A DNA stretch of 64,000 nucleotides, from positions 1-64,000 of the forward strand of contig CALKHR010000033.1 in assembly GCA_937988885.1 (NCBI GenBank). Direction: 5' to 3'. Below, one piece after another: positions 55,446 to 63,991 of this stretch (position 1 is its first letter; each line of letters opens with the position of its first letter). A program made the translations under genes and the position numbers. Under the pieces are notes generated by a model, which ran no database searches, had not been told where the DNA came from, and saw only the letters and a list, made by a program, of their open reading frames with translations. The DNA comes from an uncultured Roseiflexaceae bacterium. Lineage in GTDB: Bacteria; Chloroflexota; Chloroflexia; Chloroflexales; Roseiflexaceae.

Positions 55446-56597
55446 TTAGGGAACGGCTTCGGCGAGCGGTTCCACACTATCGCGGCGGACCCAGCCCACT
55501 TGATCCCACGCGCCCGCCACGATCACCCGTAGCCAGCCGTCGCGCTCCTCGAAGGCGATCAGCGGGCGCTCGGCATCGACGGTCAGCAGCGGCGCTGCAG
55601 TGTCGCTGGCGGCGCTGCGCACAGTCAGCGAGGCATCGGCAGCGCGCCACACGCCGAGATCAGGCGGTGTGCGTGCGGCGAGATCGTGCGGGTCGTAGTT
55701 GTTCAGGTAGGTGATGATGCCGTTCGCCAGGCCCAGCGCCACCCGGTCGGTCTCCTGGGTGAGGATGGCTCGGTCGCGGCTGTCGGTGAGGAAGCCGAGC
55801 TCGACGATCACGGCGGGCGTGGTGCGGGCGATGCTGTGCTCGTAGCGCCGATAGTTGAAGGCGTAGTAGCCACGCATCGCCGCTGTGACGCCCGCGTGGC
55901 GGGGCATGCCGGTGGCTTGGGCGTAGCTCTCCTCCAGTGCGGCCCGCAACTGTTCGGAGGCGGCTGAGGCGGCCCAAGGCGCGGCGACCTTGAAGCCTCG
56001 GGCGTTCACCTCTGCGCCATCGGCGTGCAACGCCACGAATGCGTCGGCATTGTAGCCGGGCGGGATCGCGGCGGGCAGCACATCGACGGTCACGCCGACG
56101 CTCTGCAGCAACGCGGCGGTGCGTCGGGCCACATCCAAGTTGATCATCGCCTCGTTGTAGCCATCGGCGACGGCGCCGATCGAGGTTTCGAGGTGCGCCA
56201 ACTCCGCGGGCAACTCGGTGATCCAGTGGCCCGCTTGAATGCCCACACGGGGCGCGTTGGCGGACGTGGGAGGCTCGGGCGGCAGCGTCGGCAGGGGGAT
56301 GAGCACCGGCGCAGGTTCGAGAGTCGCTACGGGTGTGGGCTCGGGCGGCGGTGTGGCTTCTGGCTCCGGCGCGCTTGTGGGTGCGGGTTCCGGCGTGTGT
56401 GTGGGCTCAACTGTGGGGACGGGCGTGGTCATTGCGCCCGGCGAGCTTGCCGGAAATGGCATGCCGAACAGGGCGACCGCCAGGGCCAGCAGCACAAAGA
56501 GAACCGTATAGACGCTGTGTCGATGCAACCAAACCAAACGCACGCGGCGCTCTTCCTCGCTAAACGAGCCATGCAACCACCAACTGCGGTGGTGCAT
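55446..56597 (-). CDS. N-acetylmuramoyl-L-alanine amidase with Pro-rich linker and SH3-like tail
   Basis: A 383-residue cell-envelope hydrolase. A cytoplasmic N-terminus is followed by a membrane helix (about 29-50), a Pro/Thr/Glu-rich linker (about 55-112) and an amidase_3 domain (about 115-300) with zinc ligands His124 (QAGHW), Glu in YNEAMINLD, His in ALHADG and the catalytic Glu in VIVELGFLTD. The last 75 residues form an SH3-like domain (SLTVRSAASDTAAPLLTVD). It cleaves the amide between muramic acid and the stem peptide. It is the first gene of the cluster with QC and the cytochrome fusion. Confidence 0.88.
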   Translation of the reverse strand: MHHRSWWLHGSFSEEERRVRLVWLHRHSVYTVLFVLLALAVALFGMPFPASSPGAMTTPVPTVEPTHTPEPAPTSAPEPEATPPPEPTPVATLEPAPVLIPLPTLPPEPPTSANAPRVGIQAGHWITELPAELAHLETSIGAVADGYNEAMINLDVARRTAALLQSVGVTVDVLPAAIPPGYNADAFVALHADGAEVNARGFKVAAPWAASAASEQLRAALEESYAQATGMPRHAGVTAAMRGYYAFNYRRYEHSIARTTPAVIVELGFLTDSRDRAILTQETDRVALGLANGIITYLNNYDPHDLAARTPPDLGVWRAADASLTVRSAASDTAAPLLTVDAERPLIAFEERDGWLRVIVAGAWDQVGWVRRDSVEPLAEAVP

Positions 56598-56643
56598 GGC
56601 TCACTTCAAAATACCAACCGAGTGGTGTGATCTGCTACGCCTG

Positions 56644-57702
56644 TTACGACGTCAGACCTGTGCCGCATTCGATACAGAACTTCGCGCCGGGCTGCGGCAC
56701 GTGCCCACAGTTGGGGCAACTACGGGCCTGGAGCGACTGGCCACACTCGTTGCAGAACTTGGCGTGCGCCACATTGCTGGTGCCGCACTGCGGGCAGAAG
56801 CGCGCTGGCGCAGCTGCCGCTGGAGCCGCCTGAGGTGCTGGCTGCTGAAAGCTCGTCGCCAGCGCCTGGCCCATCACCGTGCCCAGCGTTATGCCGGAGC
56901 CCATGCCCACGCCCATGCCAGCCAGATTGTTGCCGCCAGCCTGCGCCGCATCCTGCAGTGCCTCGGCGGCCTTGAAGCGCGTGTACTCGGTCATGCCACC
57001 CATCGCGGCCACGCCGCCGACCTGATCGAGCTTGCGCTCCAGCTCCTCGGGCATGCTGATGGTGTTGATGTAGAAGCGCGTCAACTCCATGCCTAAATGC
57101 GCGAAATCGTCCTTGAGCGCGGCGTGTGCTCGTACCGAGATCTCATCGTACTGCGTGGCCAGATCCACCACCGACAGTTGCTTCTCGCGCATCCACTCCG
57201 CGATCACATCGGCGACACGGGCGATAATCGAGCTGCGCAACTGATCTTCGAGATCTTGCACCGTGAAGCGCCCGCGCGTGCCCACCACAGTCGTCAGCAA
57301 CTTGCGCGGCTCGGCCACCTGCACGATGTAGGTGCCGAACGCCCGCAATCGCACCATGCCGAACTGCGCATCGCGCATCGGGATGGGCTGCGGCGTGCCC
57401 CAGCGCAGATCGGTGTGCTGCTGCAGGCTGACGTAATACACATCGGCCCGAAACGGACTGCGCCCGTTAAAGACCGGCTTGATAAACTCGATCAGCAGCG
57501 GAATATTGGAGGTCGAAAGGGTATGCCGACCCGGAATCATCATATCGAGGAAACGGCCATCACGGGCCAAGAAGGCTAACTGTCCTTCGCGCACAATGCA
57601 CTGCGAACCTAGTCGCAACTCTCCGGAGCCATCGGGCGGAACACGTGCTGCTAAGACGTTGCCTGTAGGATCGAGGTATTCGACCAGATCGAGCAGTGCC
57701 AT
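56644..57702 (-). CDS. SPFH-domain protein with C-terminal zinc ribbons
   Basis: A 352-residue protein. The N-terminal half is an SPFH/band-7-like domain of the 'virion core protein' (YdjI) type (IVREGQLAFLARDGRFLDM, MIPGRHTLSTSNIPLL, QLRSSIIARVADVIAEWM). A Gly-rich helical stretch follows (about 230-290). Two zinc ribbons end the protein (CPQCG...CNECG and CPNCG...CIECG, about 300-352). Related bacterial proteins occur in membrane-stress loci. GAGGAGG precedes ATG 57702. The divergent neighbour also carries zinc ribbons. Confidence 0.85.
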   Translation of the reverse strand: MALLDLVEYLDPTGNVLAARVPPDGSGELRLGSQCIVREGQLAFLARDGRFLDMMIPGRHTLSTSNIPLLIEFIKPVFNGRSPFRADVYYVSLQQHTDLRWGTPQPIPMRDAQFGMVRLRAFGTYIVQVAEPRKLLTTVVGTRGRFTVQDLEDQLRSSIIARVADVIAEWMREKQLSVVDLATQYDEISVRAHAALKDDFAHLGMELTRFYINTISMPEELERKLDQVGGVAAMGGMTEYTRFKAAEALQDAAQAGGNNLAGMGVGMGSGITLGTVMGQALATSFQQPAPQAAPAAAAPARFCPQCGTSNVAHAKFCNECGQSLQARSCPNCGHVPQPGAKFCIECGTGLTS

Positions 57703-58013
57703 ATGTGCCTCCTCAATATTAGGGCCATGTCGTGTAAAGGCAATGCACTATCGTGCGTTGTTATCTACGTAGTTCGCGGGATAATGTTTCGCACGGGCTA
57801 GTAATCGGCTCGGAAGCGTTCGAGGAGAACCCGAACATGTTCATAATACTGAACTACTGATGCTTTGTCCACAGAGATATCGTTCAAAACCAATGTTGGC
57901 ACATCGCTCATCACTCGCAAGAAGGCGATGGAAAGACGAATCGCGGTCTGCAACAACTCTCCATGAGCAAGCGTCCTATGCCGCAGAACAGATCGTTAGA
58001 AAAGGATATCACT
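57703..58013. other. Divergent interval between two zinc-ribbon genes
   Basis: Holds the ribosome sites of both genes and probably both promoters. The - strand frame at 57798-57953 is listed separately. No RNA structure is evident. Confidence 0.5.
57798..57953 (-). CDS. Possible small protein (51 aa) or gene remnant
   Basis: A frame with protein-like composition (AIRLSIAFLRVMSD, then VLNDISVDKASVVQYYEHVR) opens at TTG 57953 with GGAG a few bases upstream, and runs to TAG at 57798. There is no ATG, and the frame is closed by a stop at 57996. It may be a short protein co-transcribed with the SPFH gene or the remnant of a longer one. No family recognised. Confidence 0.3.
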   Translation of the reverse strand: MQTAIRLSIAFLRVMSDVPTLVLNDISVDKASVVQYYEHVRVLLERFRADY

Positions 58014-58895
58014 ATGGAGAGCCAAGCGACTAAGAACGAAGAAAGCGTCTTTTGTGCGCATTGCGATATGCCGAACCTTGCCGATGCCGCCTATTGCGTC
58101 GATTGTGGTGCGCCGATCCACCCGGAAGCGCAAGCCGCCGTCGCCGCCGCAGCGCAATCGCAGCCGAAACCGACGCCCAAACCCATCGCACCACCACTTG
58201 CGCCTTCCACCCCACTCACCGATGCTCGGCAGCCCGCTGGCATCACCGTGGCACCCGTCGCGTCGCAGCCCGCGCCCCAAGCGCCGCCCGTTCAATCAGC
58301 GGGCCACTTGGCCAGTTGTGGTGCCTGCGGCATCACCAACCCGGCGGGAGCCGTCTTCTGCGTCAACTGTGGCACTCTGTTGGGCGTCCCGTCCCGCATC
58401 GCGCAGTTCGCGCCATCGCAGTTGGGCGTGCAGACCGGCGCGGCCTCGTCGATGTCGTTCACGCAGAACGTGTACGTCAACAATGCTGCCTACGCTCAGC
58501 CGCAGATGCAATTGCCCGTCACCGGGCCTTCGTTCCTCATTCGGGCGATCTGGTTCCTGTTCATCGGCCTCTGGATCGGCCAAGCTTGGCTCGTGGCGGC
58601 CTGGCTGCTCAACCTCACGCTGATCGGCCTGCCCTTGGGCATGTGGATGCTCAACCGCATGCCGCAGGTGATGACGCTACGCCCATCTCCGCCACAGCCT
58701 GTCCAACAGCAGAGTCTGGCGCAGAGTTCAGCCACCTTCGCTGTGCGCGCCGTCTACTTCGTGCTGATCGGCTGGTGGGTCAGCTTCCTGTGGATGCAGT
58801 TGGCCTGGCTGATCAGCGCAACCATTATCGGCCTGCCCCTGGCCTTTATGATGTTCGAGCGTGTCGGCACGCTGATGACCCTATCCGATTCCTAA
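58014..58895 (+). CDS. Zinc-ribbon protein with two YccF-like membrane domains
   Basis: A 293-residue protein. Two zinc-ribbon motifs (CAHCDMPNLADAAYCVDCG near 14-32 and CGACGITNPAGAVFCVNCG near 105-123) are joined by a Pro/Ala-rich linker. Two similar membrane modules follow, each about 50 residues (IRAIWFLFIGLWIGQAWLV, IGLPLGMWMLNRMP; AVRAVYFVLIGWWVSFLW, IIGLPLAFMMFERV). The GLWxxxxW and IGxPLGxxM patterns resemble YccF. AAAGGAT precedes ATG 58014. It is divergent from the SPFH/zinc-ribbon gene, suggesting a joint role at the membrane. Confidence 0.78.
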   Translation: MESQATKNEESVFCAHCDMPNLADAAYCVDCGAPIHPEAQAAVAAAAQSQPKPTPKPIAPPLAPSTPLTDARQPAGITVAPVASQPAPQAPPVQSAGHLASCGACGITNPAGAVFCVNCGTLLGVPSRIAQFAPSQLGVQTGAASSMSFTQNVYVNNAAYAQPQMQLPVTGPSFLIRAIWFLFIGLWIGQAWLVAAWLLNLTLIGLPLGMWMLNRMPQVMTLRPSPPQPVQQQSLAQSSATFAVRAVYFVLIGWWVSFLWMQLAWLISATIIGLPLAFMMFERVGTLMTLSDS

Positions 58896-58916
58896 GCAAC
58901 CGAGTGAAGAGGGGCG

Positions 58917-58943
58917 AACGGGTGGCGAACGCCGCCCGTTTTG
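58917..58943 (+). terminator. Terminator after the zinc-ribbon YccF gene
   Basis: AACGGGtGGCG/GCCGCCCGTT with a 3-base loop, followed by TTTGC. Confidence 0.8.
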
Positions 58944-59093
58944 CATTTGGGGAGCAGGATGAGCTACCGCAGGCCAGCGTTGGACTGCAGCGGTATGGGT
59001 TGATTCTGCGGGCTGTGGAGTGCCCGCCACGGCGACTGGCGAGAGGCTTCAGGTAACTACGGCAGTGTGGGTTGCACAGCGGGCCAGCGCGCC

Positions 59094-59906
59094 CTACCTA
59101 TCGCGGATAATCGTGCCCTCGCCCTCGGCCTGGCCGAGTAGCGCGCGCTGGAACAGTCCAGGGCTTGGCCCGATCAACTGCGCACTCAAGCCAGGGTGCG
59201 CCATCACCATATTCCACAGCAACTCGACCTTGGCCCGCATACCGCCCGTCACATCGGCACCGTGCGAGCCTCCAGCGCCCGCCAGCACCTCGCTGATGTT
59301 GCTGCGATCGATCAACGGGATGCGTTGCGCATCGGGGTTGCTGCGCGGATCGGCGGTGTACACGCCCGATTCGCCCACCAACAACACTCGCTGAGGCCGC
59401 AGTTCGTTGATCTGCGACAGGTACACGAGCAGTTGTTCGGTGGAGATGATCGCGCTGCCCTGCATGGCGTCGAAGGCCACATCGCCGTGGATCACTGGCA
59501 CCAAGCCCCGTTGCAGCGCCAACGTCACCGTGCGCGTGTCCCATTGGGTCAGTTTGCCGCCCTGACTCTCGATCGTGACCGACGGCTGCAGCGACAGCGC
59601 TGGCACCCCAGCGGCCAGCAGTTCATCGACCACAATGCGGTTCAGGCGCAGCGCCGCCCCCGAGGTGAGCGCGAAGCCCATCCAATCGGCGTTGGCGGCC
59701 AAGCCCCGGTGAATGCCGTAGCGGGCGGCGTAGGTATGCCCGAACGAACCGCTGCCGTGGCCGAGCACGATCTGAAGCGTGGAATCGGCCTGGAGGGCCG
59801 CGTGCAGTTCGCGGGCCAACTGGCGGATCACGTCGAGATCAGCGGCTTCCTGGCCCGTCTTATCGGTGATCACCGAGCCGCCGAGCTTAATGTATGTAAG
59901 CGCCAT
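59094..59906 (-). CDS. Isopentenyl phosphate kinase
   Basis: A 270-residue amino-acid-kinase-fold protein starting MALTYIKLGGSVITDKT. The catalytic His57 lies in HGSGSFGH, a hallmark that separates isopentenyl phosphate kinases from fosfomycin and glutamate kinases. VIHGDVAFD and the late GADVTGGMRAKVELL complete the pattern. It phosphorylates isopentenyl phosphate to isopentenyl diphosphate in the alternative mevalonate route known in archaea and some Chloroflexi. ATG 59906 sits eight bases beyond the stop of the prenyltransferase gene; the longer frame to 59939 would overlap it. The pair is probably one operon. Confidence 0.9.
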   Translation of the reverse strand: MALTYIKLGGSVITDKTGQEAADLDVIRQLARELHAALQADSTLQIVLGHGSGSFGHTYAARYGIHRGLAANADWMGFALTSGAALRLNRIVVDELLAAGVPALSLQPSVTIESQGGKLTQWDTRTVTLALQRGLVPVIHGDVAFDAMQGSAIISTEQLLVYLSQINELRPQRVLLVGESGVYTADPRSNPDAQRIPLIDRSNISEVLAGAGGSHGADVTGGMRAKVELLWNMVMAHPGLSAQLIGPSPGLFQRALLGQAEGEGTIIRDR

Positions 59907-59913
59907 AGTGCAG

Positions 59914-60885
59914 TTACCGATAATAGAACAGCAACGCAAGCACCATCAAGCCGTAGAGGACAATATCGATCGCGAGTGGGCGGTCCTTCAGCACCAACTC
60001 TTCGGGGCTGCCGCCGCCGCCATGATGGTGAATGAGGTAGATATAGCGGAAGATGCCGTACACGACGAACGGCACGGTCAGCAACATCACCGGGTAGGGC
60101 GTGAGCTTCAGCGACGTGGAGGTTGTGGTGAACAGCGTGTAGGCGATGATCGTCGCCGCCGTCACGATCGAGATCAACTGGTCGAGCATAGGCACCGAAT
60201 ACTCGTCGAGAATATGGCGGTGCTCGGTTGCTCCCTCTTCCAGCAGCACGAGCTCGGCGCGGCGCTTGCCCAAGCCCAGGAACAGCGCCAGCAAGCCCAT
60301 ACAGATCAGCAGCCACGATGAAATCGGGATATCGAGCACGATCGCACCGGCGACAGCTCGTAAGACGAAACCTGCCGCGATCGTGAAGATATCGAGGATC
60401 ACGATGTTCTTGAGGAAGTAGGTGTAGAGCAGACCTTGGATGACGATGTAGGCGAGGATCACACTCAACAGGCCGAAGTCGAGCTCTTGAAAGCGCAACG
60501 TGTACGGATCAAGGCTATCGAGCAGGAGCGCGCCGGGCAGTGTGATCACCATCATCAGCACCGCCGCGATGACAGCCACGTTGGGCCGCAACTTGCCGGA
60601 GGCGAGTGGCCGTTTGCGTTTTTTGGGGTGTGCCCGATCCTTTTCGATATCAACAATATCATTCACAAGGTAGATCGAGCCAGCCGCCATACAAAAGAGT
60701 GCAAATGTGCCGATCGTCAGTAAAACAGCTTGAGGAATAGTCCAAAAACGTTCTTCAGAAAATGCAAGCGCTGCAAAAACAAAAATATTTTTGATCCACT
60801 GCCGTGGCCGTATAGCGCGCAATAATTGGTAAAACATTGCTGCTCCACGTGCAGGGGTTGCATCAAATTCAATTGAACGAGCCAT
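59914..60885 (-). CDS. UbiA-type prenyltransferase, DPPR-synthase-like
   Basis: A 323-residue membrane enzyme with about eight helices. The two Asp-rich motifs are NDIVDIEKDRAHPKKRKRP and YFLKNIVILDIFTIAAGF. The first motif plus the KNIFVFAALAF start are typical of decaprenyl-phosphate phosphoribosyltransferases (DprE/Rv3806c-like), which link phosphoribose to polyprenyl phosphate for arabinose or other cell-wall sugar donors. Other UbiA activities (lipoquinones, archaeal-type lipids) cannot be excluded. The isopentenyl phosphate kinase gene follows. Confidence 0.85.
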   Translation of the reverse strand: MARSIEFDATPARGAAMFYQLLRAIRPRQWIKNIFVFAALAFSEERFWTIPQAVLLTIGTFALFCMAAGSIYLVNDIVDIEKDRAHPKKRKRPLASGKLRPNVAVIAAVLMMVITLPGALLLDSLDPYTLRFQELDFGLLSVILAYIVIQGLLYTYFLKNIVILDIFTIAAGFVLRAVAGAIVLDIPISSWLLICMGLLALFLGLGKRRAELVLLEEGATEHRHILDEYSVPMLDQLISIVTAATIIAYTLFTTTSTSLKLTPYPVMLLTVPFVVYGIFRYIYLIHHHGGGGSPEELVLKDRPLAIDIVLYGLMVLALLFYYR

Positions 60886-61037
60886 ATACTCTTTACGCCT
60901 CCTCTGTGCCTATGCGGGGGTATTCTAACGTAGGCGTTAGTATGCGTCAACCAATACCTTGACAGTGATGGAGAATGCTTGTACCCTGATCGTCGGCATT
61001 GCGCAAGCATGCCCACTTCTTTTGCGCAGGAATAGGA

Positions 61038-61625
61038 ATGATTAACGATAAACCTCTTGCACAAGCGCTTCGCGACGATGCACCCTCTACGGCCCCAATC
61101 CTTTCGCGTGGCTCTATCGCTATGCTGGCTGGGACCGCATTGATGATTATAGTGTTGTACATGGTGCCCGCTGATCTGATGGAACAGTTGGGCTCGTACG
61201 GCTATTTGGGCGTTTTTCTACTCACACTCTTCTCAAGCGCGATGATCGTGATCCCATCGCCCGCGTTGGGTGCGGTGGCGTTGGGCGGCAAAGTCCTGAA
61301 CCCCTGGTTGGTCGGGTTGGTGGGTGGCGTCGCGGCGGGTCTGGGAGAGATCACTGGCTACTTGGCGGGCCGTGGCGGCAGCGAAGTCGCGCAGCGCTCG
61401 CGTTTCTACGAGCCGATCAAGCGCTGGGTGGAGCGCTGGGGCAGCCTCACGATTTTTGTGCTGGCATTCGTGCCCGGCCCCGCCCTCGATGTGGCGGGTC
61501 TCGCCGCCGGAACGATGCGGATGCCGTTCAGCCGTTTTCTGTGCTCCTGTATGGCGGGGAAAATATTGCGCATGATTCTTGTAGCCTGGCTTGGGCACTA
61601 CGTAGCACTGGTTTGGCCGAGTTGA
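61038..61625 (+). CDS. VTT-domain (DedA-like) membrane protein
   Basis: A 195-residue protein with five or six helices. The VTT pattern is visible: a first helix, the re-entrant segment MIVIPSPALGAVALGG, then EITGYLAGRGG and the second re-entrant segment FVPGPALDVAGLAAGTMRMPFSRFL. VTT proteins (DedA, YdjX-like, TMEM41/VMP1) move polyprenyl phosphates or phospholipids across membranes. AGGA immediately precedes ATG 61038, with CAGGAAT a little further. Its closeness to the prenyl-lipid genes is suggestive but the strand differs. Confidence 0.82.
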   Translation: MINDKPLAQALRDDAPSTAPILSRGSIAMLAGTALMIIVLYMVPADLMEQLGSYGYLGVFLLTLFSSAMIVIPSPALGAVALGGKVLNPWLVGLVGGVAAGLGEITGYLAGRGGSEVAQRSRFYEPIKRWVERWGSLTIFVLAFVPGPALDVAGLAAGTMRMPFSRFLCSCMAGKILRMILVAWLGHYVALVWPS

Positions 61626-61631
61626 GGAGGA

Positions 61632-62249
61632 ATGATGACAACGGTTCTGATCGCAACGACGAATCAACATAAACTGCAGGAATACGGGGGCATCTTCGCT
61701 GGCTTGCCGATCGAGTTGCGTTCGCTGCGCGACGTTGGCATCACCGACGATGTGGAGGAGACCGGCTCGACCTTCGCCGAGAATGCGATGTTGAAAGCCA
61801 CCTACTACGCGCAGCGCAGCGGCATGGTGACGCTCGCCGACGACTCGGGCCTGGAGATCGCCGCGCTGAACGGCGAGCCGGGCATCTATTCGCACCGCTA
61901 CGCTGGCCCAAACGCCACCGACGCTGATCGGAACAACTTGGTGTTGAAGAAGCTCGAAGGCGTGCCGTTCCACGAGCGCCTCGCGCGCTTCGTCTGCACC
62001 ATCGCGCTCGTGCGCCCCGATGGCACCTCCGAGCTTGTCGAGGGCATTCTGCCCGGTGTGATCGAGTTCGAGCCGCGTGGCACGTACGGCTTCGGCTACG
62101 ATCCCATCTTTTACCTGCTCGACGAGAATGTAACGCTGGCCGAGTTGCCGCCCGAGCGCAAAAACCAGATCAGCCATCGCGCGCGGGCCGCTACCCTGGC
62201 ACGCGAGGTGCTGGCCCGTTGGACGCAGGAAGGCGTGTTCGGGAGCTAA
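61632..62249 (+). CDS. rdgB: Non-canonical purine NTP pyrophosphatase (RdgB/HAM1)
   Basis: A 205-residue Ham1 family enzyme: IATTNQHKLQEY at the N-terminus, TFAENAMLKATYYA, LADDSGLEIAALNGEPGIYSHRYAG, and GFGYDPIFYLL in the substrate-specific loop, closing with NQISHRARA. It hydrolyses ITP, dITP and XTP so they are not built into DNA or RNA. It starts seven bases after the VTT gene, probably co-transcribed. ATG 61632 or 61635 are equivalent. Confidence 0.95.
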   Translation: MMTTVLIATTNQHKLQEYGGIFAGLPIELRSLRDVGITDDVEETGSTFAENAMLKATYYAQRSGMVTLADDSGLEIAALNGEPGIYSHRYAGPNATDADRNNLVLKKLEGVPFHERLARFVCTIALVRPDGTSELVEGILPGVIEFEPRGTYGFGYDPIFYLLDENVTLAELPPERKNQISHRARAATLAREVLARWTQEGVFGS

Positions 62250-63991
62250 ACGGCGTGGTGTCGCTCCTGCTCGCTATGCCAGGCCGGTAGGTCGACATAA
62301 AACGTCGTGCCCTGGTTGAGTTGACTGCTGAAGCTGATCGTTCCGCCGAGTTGCTCGACGATCGCTTTGGTGATGCTGAGCCCCAAGCCGGTGCCGCCCT
62401 TCTGTCGCGAATCCGAGGCATCGGCTTGAGCGAACTTCTCAAAGATGTGCCGATAGAACGCTTTGGGGATACCGCTGCCGTGATCCGTTATCCAGATGCG
62501 GTAGTTGTCGTTGGGAAGGTGCTTCACCCCGATCTCAACCACGCTGTTGGGCGGCGAGAACTTAGCGGCGTTCGAGAGCAGGTTGGTGAACACCTGCATC
62601 AGGCGGTCGGGGTCGGCGTGGACTATCGCATTGGGCACCCGATGCGTCAACTCAAACGTGACTTTGTACTGCGTGCCATAGGCGGCATTCGCCTCGATGG
62701 TCTGCTCGATCAAGTTGGTGAGTTCGGTCGGCTGCATATTCATCACGAGGCGGCCCGCCTCGATCCGTTCGATATCGAGCAGATCGTTGATCAGGCTCAG
62801 CAGGCGGTCGGTGTTGCGCAGCGCGATCGAGAGCATCGAATGGGCGGTGGGGGGCAATTGGCCCGCCGCCTCGCCGATCAGCAGGCCGAGCGAGCCGCGA
62901 ATCGACGTCAGCGGCGTGCGCAACTCGTGGCTCACGATCGAGATGAACTGGTTCTTCATATCTTCGACCTCTTGACGCGCGGTGACATCGCGAGAGATGC
63001 CGATGATGCCCGTCACCCTGCCGTTCTGATCGATGATCGGCGCCTTGGTGGCCGAGAGCCAACGCGGTTGACCATCGGGGGTTGGGTTATACTCAATGCG
63101 GTCGATCAGCGGTTGGCGAGTAGCAATGATCTGCCGCTCCTCGTTGAACGAATTCTGCGATAGCTCGTCGTTCTTGAAATCGAAATCGGTTTTGCCAACC
63201 GCTTGTTCAGGGTTGTCGAGCCCGAGCAGGGCAGCTTTGGCACGGTTGATGCGGATAAAACGCGACTCGGTATCCTTGAAGTAGATCATATCGGGGCTAT
63301 TGTCCATCAAGGTGTGCAGCAGGTCGCGTTCGTAGACGAGCGCTTGTTCGAGGCGATGGCGCTCCTTCAGTTCTTGCTCAAGCTCCTCCTTAGCTTGTGA
63401 GAGTTCCTGAGTGTGCGCTTCGAGCGATTGGCGGATCTGCGTAAGCTCCTGTTGGCGGGTAAGCATATCGTTGAACACGCTGTGAAGCGTTGAGACGAAC
63501 TGATCGAGGAAGAAGCCCGCCAAGCAAGCGATCAGCGCAAAGGTTATAATGGTAAAGATCGGCGATGGTCGATAGAATTGAATCGTATCGAGCCGAGCAA
63601 TATCGAGGAGTACCATACTGATCACGATCAGAATCGTGGCTGGCACAGTCACCAGAAGCCCACGCCGACCCGCCAGAAACCCCGCCATAATGATCGGCAG
63701 TATCAGGCTGCTAAGCGTTTCGGCAGCGTAATCCAGTCCCCATTCGAGGGCATTGACGCCCGTCGCGAAGAGCAATGCTCCTATCACCAACCATGAGGCG
63801 GTTTTGGTGTACTCGTGACGATAGAGCCATAGACCACAGAGGTTGCCGCCGATCATGATCAAGAGGACACATACGTTAAGTGGTGTATTTGGATCAGTTG
63901 CTGTTGTTGCAAGTGTGATAGCCAACATGATGACGCTTGCAATGATTTGAGCTATCATCATCAGTTGGATGAAGGGCGCAAGGCGAAGCAT
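62246..63991 (-). CDS. Membrane PAS histidine kinase (5' end at or beyond the window edge)
   Basis: A protein of at least 581 residues. Six or so hydrophobic segments (about 1-170) form a sensor-like membrane domain. A coiled coil (about 175-220), a PAS domain (about 225-345: MDNSPDMIYFKDTESRFIR, GIIGISRDVTARQ) and a HisKA/HATPase core follow. His355 is in VSHELRTP, the N-box is NLLSNAAKFS, and the G-boxes are DHGSGIP and GGTGLGLSIT. It overlaps the end of rdgB by four bases, convergently. The frame stays open past ATG 63991 to the window edge, so the real start may lie outside. Confidence 0.88.
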   Translation of the reverse strand: MLRLAPFIQLMMIAQIIASVIMLAITLATTATDPNTPLNVCVLLIMIGGNLCGLWLYRHEYTKTASWLVIGALLFATGVNALEWGLDYAAETLSSLILPIIMAGFLAGRRGLLVTVPATILIVISMVLLDIARLDTIQFYRPSPIFTIITFALIACLAGFFLDQFVSTLHSVFNDMLTRQQELTQIRQSLEAHTQELSQAKEELEQELKERHRLEQALVYERDLLHTLMDNSPDMIYFKDTESRFIRINRAKAALLGLDNPEQAVGKTDFDFKNDELSQNSFNEERQIIATRQPLIDRIEYNPTPDGQPRWLSATKAPIIDQNGRVTGIIGISRDVTARQEVEDMKNQFISIVSHELRTPLTSIRGSLGLLIGEAAGQLPPTAHSMLSIALRNTDRLLSLINDLLDIERIEAGRLVMNMQPTELTNLIEQTIEANAAYGTQYKVTFELTHRVPNAIVHADPDRLMQVFTNLLSNAAKFSPPNSVVEIGVKHLPNDNYRIWITDHGSGIPKAFYRHIFEKFAQADASDSRQKGGTGLGLSITKAIVEQLGGTISFSSQLNQGTTFYVDLPAWHSEQERHHAV

